DNA from: Parapristionchus giblindavisi
Lineage: Eukaryota; Nematoda; Chromadorea; Rhabditida; Diplogasteridae
NCBI GenBank assembly: GCA_943737045.1
Contig: CALSFV010000046.1
Location: forward strand, 764,683-828,682
DNA: 64,000 nt
Direction: 5' to 3'
Made by a program: the position numbers and the translations under genes. The notes under the pieces were generated by a model. That model did no database searches, was not told the DNA's origin, and saw only the letters and a list, made by a program, of their open reading frames with translations. This document shows positions 48,996-61,220 of the stretch, piece after piece (the first letter of the stretch is position 1; every line of letters starts with the position of its first letter).

Positions 48996-50956
48996 ATGGA
49001 TAACATTTTGTCGTTCAACCAATTTGCATTCCCCTATGTACGACCGTATCGAAAAATATATAAAAATATATTTATAGTACCAATAGTGCCTATACCATCG
49101 GTTGTGACAAAATTGCCCCGTTCCGGTGACGTCATTACAAGGTATTTAGCTATTTTGTCGAACTTACAGTAAATAACATCCAATTTATCATTACCGTTTA
49201 TGTAATTTTTCAATGAATCTACCTTATTATCGTAATCAATACTATCTTACAATTAGGCATACCGTAACCTCAAGATTACCGTAACCATGTTCTATCGTAA
49301 TCCTTTGTCTTCAGCACGATCCATTCGTACGTACTCGGACAGCAACTCGGCGATGGTGGTTACGGTACCGTATTCATGTGCCAAGACAAGAACAACAAGT
49401 GAGCTTGATCTTTGAAATTGCGAAGTTTGATCTTTGATCTTTGTAGTTTGGTAGCGATCAAGATCGAAAAGTACTCAAAGTCCATGCTGAACATTGAATT
49501 GGAAGTGATGAAATGTGCCGCCAAACATGGATGTCGTCACTTCCTCGACCTTATTGATCACGTACGATACCGTATTCATTGTCCGTCCAAGCTCTGCCCA
49601 CTTTCAGGGAGCCAAACCACCCGAGTATACCTTCGTCGTCATGACGTTACTCAACAAAGTATGACATCGTCCATTTATTCTATCTAAGCTCCGCCCCTTT
49701 TCAGGATCTCCACAAGCTCCGCAATGAACAACCTCATCGGAAATTCACTCGCTCAACAGCCTATCGATTGGGAATACAGACTATTGAGGTTCCTACCGTA
49801 TATTACATCTACCGTAATCTCCTTACTTTTTTCAGGCAATAAGGGAACTACACACTATGGGTTATATTTCACGAGACGTGAAACCGGGCAATTTCGCACC
49901 AGGAATTCGAGCGAACAACAAGCAACGGACCGTATTCATGTGGGTTTTTTGTAAGTACTGTTATTTTTGTGGGTTACGGTAATCGGAAAAGAGTAACAGT
50001 ATTGTAGTTTAATCTTGTCAGATACAATACTGCAGGTTCGACTTTGGCCTCGCCCGTAAACACGTGACCAAGCATGGGTATATCGTCCCTCAACGAAAGA
50101 ATGTAGGATGGCGGGGAACGAGTAGGTAAGGATATCGTAATCGATCTACCGTATTCTTATACGTAAACCCTCAAAACTTCCAGATACGGTAGTTTGGAGG
50201 CTCATCGTCGGAATGATCTCGGTAGACGAGATGATGTCGAGAGTTGGTTCTATCTCCTTGTGGAGGTTACCGTCGGATCACTACCGTGGAGGCTCGTGCC
50301 AGGTATACGGTATTCATGGCTACGGTAATTCTTGTTTACGATCAGTAAGAAAATCGATATTGCAGATCGTACCAAAGTCTTCACAGCAAAACTGAACGCA
50401 CGAGATATCGGTCGAAAGCAGTTTCTGCTCGATTCGCCACCAGTATGTTTTTTCCCGGAAAATCAATCAATAATTCGTCCCAAAAATCGATAATCACCAA
50501 AATTTGATAGATCTACGATGAGTTCCTTCGTAAGATTGACGAACTCGTCTACTCATCCGTGCCTCCCTACGACCTATTTCTATCGAGTTTGGAGAAGGTT
50601 TGATCTTTGATCTCTCAAGTTTGATCTTTGATCTCTCTAGTGTGATCTTTGATCTCTGTAGTTTGATCTCTGATAATTTCCTTCAGTTGTGCAAAGATCA
50701 GGATTATGGTCTTCGAGATGCGTTCGATTGGGACGATGAAGTGGACACTAAGAGTTTCGATAAGAAGTACGGTATTGTTCATTTACAAGCCACGCCCATT
50801 TATTGACTCCGCCCACTTTAAAACTTTACAGCAGCTACAGTGAAGATGAGCAGAAGAAGGAAATGAGCGATCCGTAAGCGATGCCAATTTTGATCTTTGA
50901 AATTTGATCATGGATCTTTGCTTTGCAGGAATTGTCAGCCGACTCAGGATCTATGA
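48996..50956 (+). CDS. CK1/TTBK-like protein kinase (nematode-expanded group)
   Basis: Thirteen exons: 48,996-49,141, 49,315-49,398, 49,447-49,561, 49,608-49,658, 49,705-49,788, 49,836-49,939, 50,036-50,125, 50,184-50,302, 50,366-50,442, 50,511-50,597, 50,687-50,766, 50,832-50,873 and 50,929-50,956; 368 residues, all phases consistent. The domain runs from KLPRSGDVIT through the glycine loop (LGDGGYGTVF), lysine (LVAIKIEK), helix-C glutamate (ELEVMKC), hinge (FVVMTLLNK), catalytic loop (YISRDVKPGNFAPG), DFG (FDFGLAR), the CK1-type RYGSLEAHRRN, and DDVESWFYLLVEVTVGSLPW. All catalytic residues are present except that HRD is SRD. Serine/threonine kinases of this group are numerous in nematodes and many are germline or sperm genes; the substrate is unknown. 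The first 30 residues are unusual, so the start may lie elsewhere. Introns are short and several contain GATCTTTGATCTTT repeats. Confidence 0.92.
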
Positions 50957-51166
50957 AGATATATGAAGACATGTAGGGATGAATGATTAAAATGGCCTGA
51001 CTCGAAACATCTAGATAAATTGTGCACGTTGCGGCCTTATTGAACACAAAGATCAAAAATTACAATCAAAGTCCGCTAATTTTCTCTATGCTTCAAATTC
51101 CATACATTCGAATATGAATGAGTTAGCAAACTTCACATAACACTTCACAGTTTTCCCCCGTATTCT

Positions 51167-51288
51167 TTAAAGGCACGCCCCGAGCTAATTCCACTCTCCG
51201 CTCTGGCAACGCTCTATCGTATACAAAGAAAGTGAGAGAGTATTGATAGAGCGGTGAGTTTCAAATTAGCATGGCGTGTGGCTCTAAC
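51167..51288. mobile_element. TTAA hairpin MITE (GCTCTGGC family), copy 5
   Basis: TTAA then AGGCACGCCCCGAGC; ends ATGGCGTGTGGCTC followed by a mutated TTAA (TAAC). Lies between the kinase and gene D. Confidence 0.82.
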
Positions 51289-51783
51289 ATGCAATGGATA
51301 GTCAGAATAATCACACCTCGAGTTCGCGTTGGCCTCTGTGTCTCTCTGCCTTTCTATCGGTCTGTCTACGATTTTGTCTCAAATCAATAATGATCCACGG
51401 GCACTCTTCCCACCCACTCCGATCATACAGCTCGCCTAACAATATTGGAACATAAATATATACACCTTTCTCCATTTTTTCATAACTTGAAAAAGTGTAA
51501 AAAAGTGAAAAAGTGTCTCGGCTTTCTGTTTAAAAATCTAAATAAGCAAGATCAAAAGTCAATTATACGTTCAAGTGTACGTTTCATATGGAGAAGAATC
51601 AGAGCCAGACTATATCTGCTTGAGCAACGACATAAGACTCTGTAATCTCTCATTTATCCACACTCTCCCACCACTATTTCTAAACAGCTGAAAGTTGGTT
51701 TTAAATGTCAAACAAGTAATTAGAATTTTATTACTAAGTTTTCATGTTTAGAGTTCAGTTCGTCTTTCACAAGTTCGTTAATT

Positions 51784-54700
51784 ATGCAAGACAGTGAATT
51801 GGATGCTCTCCTGGAGATGACTCCAGATATATTACTAACTCTTCTATACGGCTTTGTGATCATTCGGATTAAACTATCAAAAGAGTCCTATTTCAAAACC
51901 ACTTTCTACACTTTTTTCATCACAACCGGTAGGAAAATTGATTATATTTCATCACGCAACACTACAAAATATGAATTAATGAAAATCGCCAAGGAAATTA
52001 AGTGTATTAATATTGTTAATATTTGAAGGAGTCTGCGGTGTTCTCACAACAACTACTCATATTGCTGCGGCCAAGTTCATTTACGTTGATAGTACCATAG
52101 TTCTATTCCATACGGCATGGGTATAATGATTACTTTCTTAACAATTCTATTCTTTTTGTATTCTAAAAACACGAATGTAAGATCACTTAAGAGGTCGTTT
52201 GCGTAAGATTGACCTGAAAACGTGATTTTAACATAATCGCGCCCAGGCGTTGCGCGACCACTGGAGCCATAATGACTATGTACATCTTCATCAGCGAGGT
52301 CGATAATCCCTATACACAAGTTTTGAGGGTATCGAAATTTTTGGCCTGTGCCAACCCTCTCCCAGATTTGCCCGACTCTTACACAAACGGCCTCTTAAAG
52401 AAGGGGACCCACGAGTTTTTTCGTGACTAAACTGGCCAGACAGAACTATTGATCACATCTCCTTGTATACAAAAACAATTTTTTCTAAAAATTTAGATGC
52501 CCCAGAATACCGTAATTCGGACTTAAAGTTCATTGATATGCCCAGGGAAAGGCGCGAGTATTTGAAATTGTATAGAAAATTGCAAACGGGAATCGAACCC
52601 GTGTGGCGCGGTTACAAGCGCTGACTACTAACCACTGAGCCACACGCTCTACGCAGTCAAATCTAATAGAGAACAGAATGTCACTTCCTATGTCCCACGT
52701 TCTTCATGTCAATAGCGCAGCCCAAATCTCGTGGGTCCCCTTCTTTAACATCTCCCCAATCGCCGTAATTCATATAGAAAAGTTTGCTATTATTGTATGT
52801 CTTCTTCATAATTAATTTTCTGATAAAAAAAAATAATTTTCTGTTTTAGTTTATGAATCATGTGGGGGCGATTGGTTCATTAATCGGAAAGATAATCATT
52901 GTCATTCATCGATACTTTGTTCTTCGAAGTGTTAACTACTCAGAGAATGTGTATTTTTAATTTAATCTCTATTAAATCAATAATAATAATAATAAATACA
53001 GTTCATTGATGTCTCGTAAAAGGCAATGTATGTTTCAGCAATGGTCCCTACGCACAACTCGTATATTGATAGTCCTACAGTTTATTATACCATCCTTGCT
53101 GAGTAGTTTTATTCCATTCGTTGGAGTTACGCATGTAATGAGAGATGGAGTTGAAACTATTGACACATTGGAAGAGAATGGATTAATGGTACAGTCATAT
53201 GTTGTAATTTTATTAATTCTCCCCAAATTACAATATAATGGTTTTGGGAATCCACACTCGTTCTACAAGAACTACAAGGGTTTTTTATTATCAGATAAAC
53301 AAATTGATTATGGTGGTCAACTACATTATCTACATCATTGCCTGTACAATATTCACATTGCTATCAATTCGAGCATTTGGTCAGATGAAAACTCGCGCCG
53401 AAGTCAGTTACCATTACAATTTTCGATTAAAGGCACATAATTTTCCTCTCTGGATTGGCAATACTCTCTCGAAAAAAGCGAGACAGCGTTGCCAAAAAGG
53501 AGAGTTTCAAATTAGACATTCAAAATTAAATGTTCCTGGAACTTATTTAGGGACAAACACTGGATGATGTTATAAGAGCTCAGAGGAACATGTGTATTAT
53601 AGTCATGTTGTGCTTGTTTAGTCATTTATGCAAGGCCGTGCATCAGGTTAGTTAACAAAAAAACTATGCGTGGGAAAAACTAAAGTACAATAGGTAGTAG
53701 GGTTGCCGTTGCGTAAGCGTAATCGAATTTACCGCGCCCTCTTCCCATCTCTTGCCCCTCTCTCGTCATTTCCCGCACGAGAGAAGAGAGACTGCCAGAG
53801 GTCGCGTAATTCCCGCACCTTTGCGGGAATTACGCACTCTCTCTCATCTCTCCCATCGCTGGTCTGTCTTCACTCCAGCCGCCCCACATTGAGGCGCCCC
53901 CATTGAGGCACGTTTGAAGATATATCTAGCTCCCCTCTCATCTGAGATCTTGGCAGTCAACAGCAAAGTTGTAGCTCACATCGATCTGATTCTGATTCTT
54001 TTTTTGGAAGTGTCGATACGATCAAAACAAACAAAATGACATTACTTCTTCTGTTTCAGAGGGAAATCGAAACGATTAGCATTCACGATAAGTATTGTTA
54101 TGGACAATTGAATATCTCTCAATGATCAGAGTAATCAGATTATTGATTTACCGTGTCATTCTCCTTATATTCCATTTCAATGATTCACTATCTTAAGAGG
54201 GACGTTGTTCACCCTTTTCGCGATGTTGGTTGTGAGTTTCTTTATGTCAGAGCAATAACATTTCGCATATCGTAAGCAATCATCGGATACAGTATCCTAG
54301 ACTGTTCCTGTAGATAAGTCAACAGCAACCGAATGTTCGTCGAGTGAATCGAGATGGCCATGATTTATTTTCAATGAACTTCGAACTCTCAGAATTTGTC
54401 TGTGTTTAGGATCATTCGATCAGATCTGGGAATTTGGTTTTGAATGTTTCAAATTCTTTAACCATGTCAAAAAATCAAAATCATTTAAAACAATTCTTCA
54501 CAAAAAATTAATGTAATAAAACAAATTCTAAACGAAAAAAAGTGAAAGATATGTGACAATTTGAGACAACATTTGACAAAACTTAACAGGATTCTCATTT
54601 TTATCATTTTTACGGATGAAGTTTTTAGTGTATTATGTACACATTATTATCGAAAGTTATGGCACCATAATTTGCACGTTTCAGAATTCTGTTGTTTGCG

Positions 54701-56013
54701 TTGATGACTGTTTTTACCACTGTTCGGATAAAAATAATGAGTTTAAATTTTAAATTATCCTTAACAAAGTAAAGTAGTTTTATACGGTATGTTTACGGTC
54801 TTACGGTATGCCAAGTGTTATTGTTCTGACATAAATAAACTCACAACCAGCAGCGCGACGAGACTGGAAGACTGGACAATGAGAGGTGAACAATGCCCCT
54901 CTCGAGATAATGAATCATTGAAATGGAAAATAGGGAGAATTGCACGGTTAATCAATATTTAGGAAAATCTGATTAATCTGATCATTGAGAGAAATTCAAT
55001 TGTCCATAACAATGCTTATTGTGAATGCTAATCGTTTCGATTTCCCTCTGAAACAGAAGAAGAAATGCCATTTTGTTTGTTTTGATCGTATCGACTCTTC
55101 CAAAAAAAGAATCAGAATCAGATCGATGTGAGCTACAACTTTGCTGTTGACTGCCAAGCTCTCAGATGAGAGGGGAGCTAGATATATCTTCAAACGTGCC
55201 TCAATGGGGGCGCCTCAATGTGGGGCGGCTGGAGTGAAGACAGACCAGCGATAGGGGAAGGGAGAGGAGAGAGACAGTGCGTAATTCCCGCAAGGATGCG
55301 GGAATTACGCGACCTCTGGCCGTGGTGTCTCAAATTACGGAGTTGGGAAGGGAGAGAGTGCCTCTCATAGGCGATTGCTAGAGAGAAGGGAGGGGAAGGG
55401 AATAGGGTGCGTAGACTTCGCTCCCGTTCCTGCAACCCTAATAGGTAGTAAAAACAATAGGTAGTGAAAGGTGGCAAAGAAGTATTATTTTCTACCTATA
55501 AAAATTCTATCATTTGATTGTAGAAGAAATAAAGCATTTGAAGCTCTAGCCAACGGTCGTAGATAAATATCTTAAAACAGTGTTATCTTTCTAACTAATA
55601 TTTTTCAGTTTCTCTGGTATTTAACTGTTCAACAGAAATGGGACACAATGTATCGGATGATATGGCCATTGGTTAGTCTACCTATACATTATTTTCTATC
55701 GTTCATTATTAAGTATTTATATTTAAATAATAATAATAATTTTAAGTTTTACAATATGCTCTTCACTCTCTAGTTATGAATCTGAATATTTTAGTACGTT
55801 TACGTCAATGGCCTAGCGACCTACACAGCTCCTATCAGTTTATTGATTTTCTCCCGTCGCGCTCGATCGATAATTCTGCAGAGGAGGAACTTCAGTATGT
55901 TTATGGATTTTTAAGATAAATGTTATTTACTTATTTATTTATTTATTTTAGTTGGCAGTATCCAATCGACGACTGGTACGGACAAGGATGAGAATACTCC
56001 GGCTATTACATAG
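51784..56013 (+). CDS. 7TM chemoreceptor gene D, intact
   Basis: Nine exons: 51,784-51,928, 52,029-52,120, 52,850-52,948, 53,039-53,188, 53,295-53,402, 53,551-53,646, 55,609-55,671, 55,795-55,894 and 55,952-56,013; 304 residues, uninterrupted. The sequence runs from TM1 (DILLTLLYGFVIIRI) through FYTFFITTG, SLIGKIIIVIHRYFVL, RTTRILIVLQFIIPSL, INKLIMVVNYIIYIIACTIF, RNMCIIVMLCLF and YVNGLATYTAPISLLIFSRR to a hydrophilic tail (TGTDKDENTPAIT). Exon 8 ends at a good GTATGT donor and joins the tail exon in phase. It is the plus-strand member of the chemoreceptor cluster and the best model for exon structure of the others. Introns hold a foldback copy, two TTAA MITEs and a 1.7-kb hAT-type element, yet the frame is untouched. 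Assignment to a named sr family (Srv-like, Srg superfamily) is tentative. Confidence 0.88.
52191..52394. mobile_element. Foldback element F3, short copy
   Basis: Starts GAGGTCGTTTGCGTAAGATTG and ends CGACTCTTACACAAACGGCCTC, the F1/F2 termini with most of the arms deleted. Flanked by TTAA on both sides. In gene D intron 2. Confidence 0.85.
52395..52748 (-). mobile_element. TTAA-flanked MITE with tRNA-like module
   Basis: TTAA at 52,395-52,398 and 52,745-52,748, ends AGAAGGGGACCCACGAG and CTCGTGGGTCCCCTTCT. The minus strand carries TGGCTCAGTGG and GGTTCGATTCC (about 52,650-52,580) with a tRNA-like D arm; the anticodon stem is imperfect. It is directly adjacent to F3, sharing one TTAA. Confidence 0.9.
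53422..53528. mobile_element. TTAA hairpin MITE (GCTCTGGC family), copy 6
   Basis: TTAA, AGGCACATAATTTTCC, paired ATTGGCAATACTCTCTCG and GCGAGACAGCGTTGCCAA, then TTAA. In gene D intron 5. Confidence 0.78.
53698..55440. mobile_element. hAT-type element with long inverted arms, 1,743 bp
   Basis: Ends TAGGGTTGCC and TGCAACCCTA with a perfect 8-bp target duplication ATAGGTAG (53,690-53,697 and 55,441-55,448). The two arms of about 550 bp mirror each other with small indels. The 550-bp centre has no transposase. Inserted in gene D intron 6, making that intron almost 2 kb. Confidence 0.93.
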
Positions 56014-58030
56014 TATTATCGACCAAACTATCGCTATCCTGTATCACTATAGAATTATCACTGGCCTAGCAGTGATCTTTCACAGGACTTCGTGTGCCTT
56101 CAAGAACGGGTGTCACCTCTACCTTTTTTAAACTTTTAGCGACCAACATCCGTTCAAATATGCACGTAGATTGTTATTTGCAAATATATTCGTTGTGCAC
56201 CCAAAAGGTAATAAATTACAATATTCGAAAGTGTACTGAATTCTGTACATTTTCAATCGATAAAACGTCTTCTACTCCCTCTTTGTCCCAATATCGCTCT
56301 CATTTTCTCCTTTTACATTCCATTTTCCAATATAATCCTATTATGGAATGTGCACTAACCAAATTATGGACGTCCTCATTTCTTTCCTCGTCGTTTCTTA
56401 TTCTCAATGATATTGGTCTTCTTCCGTTTAGGATATTTTTAAACGCTCAAACTACCCCGATCTCACCCTTGAATTGAATGCCTATATTAACAAGATATCA
56501 ATAAATCTTTTCCTTTTATTTCCCATCCTCTTGAAATCCTGAACAATTGTCATAACTATTCGTTAAAGATTGTGACTACTACAAAGTAATCTTTGCAAAA
56601 ACCCGATAATTGCTGTATAGTATTTCTGAATAAAAGCAATTCGGACTCAAACTATCATGAGGTACAGTATTCTACATCTTCGCTTGACAAATGTGTCTAT
56701 CAATATTTCATTCGATTCCAATATGTAGTAGTATAAAATAAGAAGAAAATGGATGTTGAGGTCCCTTAAAATAGAGGAAGAATAATATGGCTATACTTAA
56801 GTAGTTAACGACTTGAGAGTGTGGATGAGGAAAGAAAGTGTGTAAAAGAAGACGAAATAAGAGTAAAACAGGAAAGATTCTCCCAGATTTCTTGTGTTTC
56901 AAAATTGCTTTACCAAATTCTACTAACGAAAGTAAACATTGTATAGTTTGAGTATTTTTTGAGTACAATGACGTTCGCACATTGGTACGGTGAGTCATGG
57001 CGAGAGTCCTTCAAAGATTAATTAGTTTCCTTTCTTCTCGTTCATCGTATTAGTACAGTTCGTATTAATTAATGTATTCGACTACTGATATGGCATAGAT
57101 AAATACTTGTTTATTTATATAATGAGTTCCATTTTATTCGTAAATTTATCTCTTGGTTGTTATTATCCATTATCTCAGTCATATGTTAAGTTTCATGTTG
57201 AGCATGTCTATGAAATAAAATAATGCAGTGTATAGTCAGTGTTATATTGGAAAGTAATTGAATGAGTGAACAGATCGAGCCAAAACATCGTAAAACTGTA
57301 CACAATCTCACTCTCTCTCTCTTTCTATGGGTAATCCACTTTATTATTGCCGTTTAGATGAAACAAAGTAGTTATAATTTCTTTTTTTTTTATTTATGTC
57401 TCGATTTACCATTATTATCGTTTATGATTTTCTTCCTCTTCCCTGAACTTGCGTTTTTCAATGCTTTTAAAAAAATATTGTAAAAATGAAAAAAAAGGAA
57501 CCTTCAGAAGTAAACAAGCCATCGGAAGTTTAAAATAGGATTTAAACGGATTGTACTAGAAAAGTGTACTTATTTATATTCCTTACTTCCTTATTTAGCT
57601 TGTTTGGCATCAAGGAATCAAGTAACCTACCAAAAATCATCATTTACATTAACAAGCCAGATTCGCTGATTCTCGTCTAAATATTTGCTTGTTGTTAGAT
57701 TCTGTTCAAAGCTGCGAAAAGAACAGAAAAACGGATCTAATCGGTTTACTCACTCTCTCGCCTATTTTGTATATAAAATCACAATCACATTAATCCATCA
57801 TTTTTTAATGTCTTACTATGATAATTTATTCACAGTATATGAACGAAAATGTGATTCCAAATTTATCGTTGACTATTCGCTGATTTATGATGTCACAGTC
57901 TATTCTGCCCATTTCTTCCCGTTCTTTATCTCCTTTTAACTCTTTCTCTCTATTCTTATCATTGCCTATCTTCGTCTTCTTCTTCTTTTGGATTCCAAAT
58001 CGGATTCCTCAGTGAGCGCACGTCCGAATT
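56014..58030. other. Intergenic, no gene recognised
   Basis: Starts with AGGACTTCGTGTGCCTTCA (56,084), related to the edge of repeat R1. The rest is AT-rich. The 127-codon frame at 56,094-56,477 shows no family features. Confidence 0.45.
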
Positions 58031-59165
58031 ATGCAAATTGTATTATCACTCTCTTTGTTTATCTCTCCCTCTCATCTCTATCCTCTCTTTAAGCTTTCTC
58101 CTCTCGCATCTCTCACTCTCTCCCCTCTCTCTCCCTCATTCCCACCTTTCTCTCTCTTCTCCTCCATCTCTCCTCTTTCCTCTCTTGCCGCTCTCTCTCT
58201 CCTCCCTGTCTACATCTCTCCTCTCTCCTCTCCCTCTCTACCCATCCACTCTCTCTCTTCTTTCTCTATCAAGCCTTCAATGGATATATAAAATCACTAC
58301 TCTCTCCTTTGTCTCTTCAAGTCCCTGCCTCTCTCTATCCCTCATTCTTTTTCACATTCTCTCCTTCTCTTCCTACTCTCTCGTCTTCCAACGGACTTTT
58401 TTGTATGTTGATAACACATAAAGGACAATATCTTATCTTTCTAGTTACAGTATCCTCAATCAGCATCTACAGTATTCCCTCTCTCTATCTCCTTTGTCTA
58501 CATCATTATCCTCATCAGATCCTTGATGATCCCCTCCTGGGCATTCTTCATGTTAACTAACGAGACAAGAAATAGTAAGATCCCCTCAAACGCCACCAAA
58601 CGAAGTAACCCAACACAACGATAGTTTTCGTCCCCTTTCGCATATGCTATGTCTTTCTATTTCACTATATATATTTCACAGAAATTTCACAAATTTCTTG
58701 CACTCGAACACTGTACCTGACGCTCGTGCTGCACGATAAATAAATGCAAATAAATAAAATGTCGGTTTTGGTTCAAGCGAATCGTACGAAAAAAATGATA
58801 TAGATCACGGTTATATGCAATACAATAGTATCCGTTGTATTTGATGTCCTAAATAAATATTATTCCCCCCTCAAACTGCGTCCATCACAGCGCCATTGTT
58901 CTCAGCTTCCTCTCTCTCCCCTCTCCTCCCCTCCCCATCTCTCCTCCTCCTCCTCCCCTCCTCTCCCCTCATCCTCCCTTATATCTCTAATCAATCCTCC
59001 AATCCTTCTATTCTCTTCTTCTTCGTCTCGATTTGGGAGGAGGAGAGAAAGGAGTGAAAGAGGGCTACAATTGAATCACGGATGGGCAAGAGCACTGGAG
59101 AGAGGAGGGGGAGAGCGAGAGAGAGAGAGAGAGGAGGGAGGAGAGGGAGAGGGAGAGAGGAGATA
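58031..59165. repeat. Low-complexity pyrimidine then purine tracts
   Basis: 58,040-58,400 is (CT)-rich (CTCTCCC words); 58,905-59,040 is CCTCTCCTCC-rich; 59,035-59,160 is (GA)-rich. Serine/leucine-rich frames here are artefacts. The opposed tracts could form triplex or hairpin DNA. Confidence 0.75.
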
Positions 59166-59931
59166 GACCTAATCACTGAAAAGGAACAATGTAGCCTTAT
59201 GCTACAGGCCGTATGGCATCACTTTCAGTCCATTATCTATCCATTCCTTGATTGAGAAAGATTTTCGCTCTTTTACTCCACAAATCAGAAATACAGCTCT
59301 GCCCCCTTATTGTTAGTGAAAATCGTAGTGATTTGTCCGTTTTGTCATTCCCCACAACAATTCTTCAGTGTTTTGATCATTTTTATTATAATAATAATAA
59401 TTTATCTACGCACGTATGCGCAACGAGACAAGTAACAGCGAAATTGCATAGATAATGAATCAGATGATACTCATGATCCGTCATGAAGGAATAAGAGGCG
59501 ACAATTATCACATTAATATTGTCATTATTATTATGCTCTCAATATTGTTATAATTTATAGATGAAATTAACAGATTTCAATCACGATTGATCATTTATTG
59601 TGAATGATGTATTTTAGATGAAACATAATTGAAACGTTCGCAGAGAATGAAAAGCAACTTACCAAAAACCATTCAACAAAACTTATCTCCTAATTTTTAC
59701 TACATGATATATTTAGTACATTGACCGCAGCAAAACAAAAATAGTATAAGCGATTGCTTCAACGCTGTAGGAATTTGCGCAGACCACCGATATTCGGGAA
59801 ATTCGTTTTCTTTCTCTAGTTCTACAGTATCATTTTATTCTTCATGATTACCCCTTTTTACAACAATATTTGTTTGCTTTTTTCTCAATCTTTTCATTCT
59901 GATTTGCGCGGTTTCATCGGGTCACAGGAAC
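59166..59931. other. Intergenic, no gene recognised
   Basis: AT-rich with short ATT runs (59,385-59,400 and 59,520-59,530). No repeat or gene recognised. Confidence 0.4.
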
Positions 59932-60256
59932 CACGGCGGCTCAATGATAGTAACTAAGGAGCTCTCGCAATCTCAAACTGAGTATCGCAAACTGAGGGAT
60001 CCTCCCGGCGCGAAAGTTAGATACGATATGAATGAGCGCTGCTCGCCATACGAACGCTTCAGACTAGAGCCATCATCGAGTTTTACGAGTTGCGACACAT
60101 GATGAGATGGCTTAGTGGCTAAAGCTTTTGTGTGGCGATCCGAACCTCGTGGGTTCGAATCCCGCCCGGTGCAAATCAACTTTGCTGATTTTTCATAGTG
60201 CAGGAGGCTTCAAGCCAAAGTTAAATGTAGGAGTTGCCCTCCAATGAACCGCCGTG
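59932..60256 (+). mobile_element. CACGGCGG-family MITE with tRNA-like module
   Basis: Ends CACGGCGGCTCAATGA and TCCAATGAACCGCCGTG, flanked by a perfect 5-bp duplication GGAAC (59,927-59,931 and 60,257-60,261). Plus-strand TGGCTTAGTGG and GGTTCGAATCC (60,108-60,162) are near-consensus Pol III A and B boxes; the T-arm (GTGGG TTCGAAT CCCGC) folds but the acceptor stem does not. A 5-bp duplication and termini starting CAC recall Transib elements, but that is only suggestive. Confidence 0.9.
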
Positions 60257-60944
60257 GGAACATCAAGAGTCGCCTATCCCGCAAAACAATCATGCAACGC
60301 ACGGACCACCAGCTGGGATGCCATTCACGTCAGAGCTCTCAATTCTTCTCCACAACCCCGAAGCCCTTCGGGGGGAGATTCCCTATCGACCTCTTGATCT
60401 AAAGGTGTTTAAATCAAATCAACGTCCTCTTCATTCATTTTCATTTCTTTTCGTGACCTTGTGCACCACATTAGCGATCAAATTTTAACTTCTCTCATTA
60501 TCATCAGTCTCTTAATCACTTTAATTACCAATGATCTTGTTTACTTTTCATAGTTTGCGGTCAGGGCAGAATGAGTGTTGGTTCCTGAATCGAGATCGAA
60601 TTTCATAGGACCGAATATGGGTTGGAGAGTGAGAGAGATGGAGAGAAAGGGAGAGGGAGAGAGAAAAAGCTAGAGGGAGGCAAAATATCCTACGTCATTG
60701 AAATCAATGGGGTCTCTCTGGTGGCATCACATTTTATCGTTTTGTAATGTTTCGTTCTTACTTTTATTAGACGTAGCGGCCGAAACACCATGAAGCACAT
60801 TATTACTTAATAGTTTTATTGTTACAATTATTTTAAATACGTGTATGCATATCACTCCTGTACATTGATTTACTTACTAAAATAATCACTGTTCGTTAGA
60901 TATGATTATCATTTCTATAGTCTATGGTCTGAATATATACAGCG
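60257..60944. other. Intergenic, no gene recognised
   Basis: Contains a GAGAGGGAGA-rich tract at 60,625-60,680; nothing else recognised. Confidence 0.4.
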
Positions 60945-61220
60945 TTGAAGCGATCGTTTATATTATTTTTGTTTATCTTTCTTGCTATGGTCCATTTACT
61001 AAACAAATCCTACACTCGAAATTATACAAAAAGTTTTGTTGGATATGAGAACGGAGCCATTCTGAGATTTGATCCAGTGAGAGGACACTGCATGAGAACT
61101 GATCATTCCACACTGCGTGAGATCCAATCCTGCGCTTTGATCAATGAACATTCGAATAGTTTATCACATACTCGTTCTAGAACACGGCATTGTTTCTCAT
61201 TTTCGATACAAAGAGAATAA
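60945..61220 (+). CDS. Possible small secreted protein (unverified)
   Basis: A 91-codon frame begins MKRSF followed by a good signal-peptide core (ILFLFIFLAMVHLL), then a polar region with FVGYENGAILRFDPVRGHC and two cysteines (HCMRT, QSCAL). No family is recognised. The last 25 residues are S/R-rich and look random, so the real gene, if there is one, may splice near 61,150. With no homologue or second exon seen, this stays a candidate. Confidence 0.3.
   Translation: MKRSFILFLFIFLAMVHLLNKSYTRNYTKSFVGYENGAILRFDPVRGHCMRTDHSTLREIQSCALINEHSNSLSHTRSRTRHCFSFSIQRE

Noticed and set aside
52580..52655. tRNA-Tyr gene on minus strand
   Set aside because: The anticodon loop TTGTAAC could read GTA, but the stem has mismatches and there is no acceptor stem or CCA-ready end. 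It is inside a TTAA MITE.
58031..58560. Long overlapping Ser/Leu/Pro-rich frames
   Set aside because: All three plus frames are open because of CT low complexity; no signal of selection on one frame.
59973..60179. Minus frame containing RDSNPRG
   Set aside because: RDSNPRG-like peptides are the usual antisense translation of a tRNA T-loop (B-box); the region is the MITE tRNA-like module.
60105..60180. Functional tRNA gene
   Set aside because: A and B boxes and the T-arm are good, but the acceptor and anticodon stems do not pair, and it lies within a MITE.
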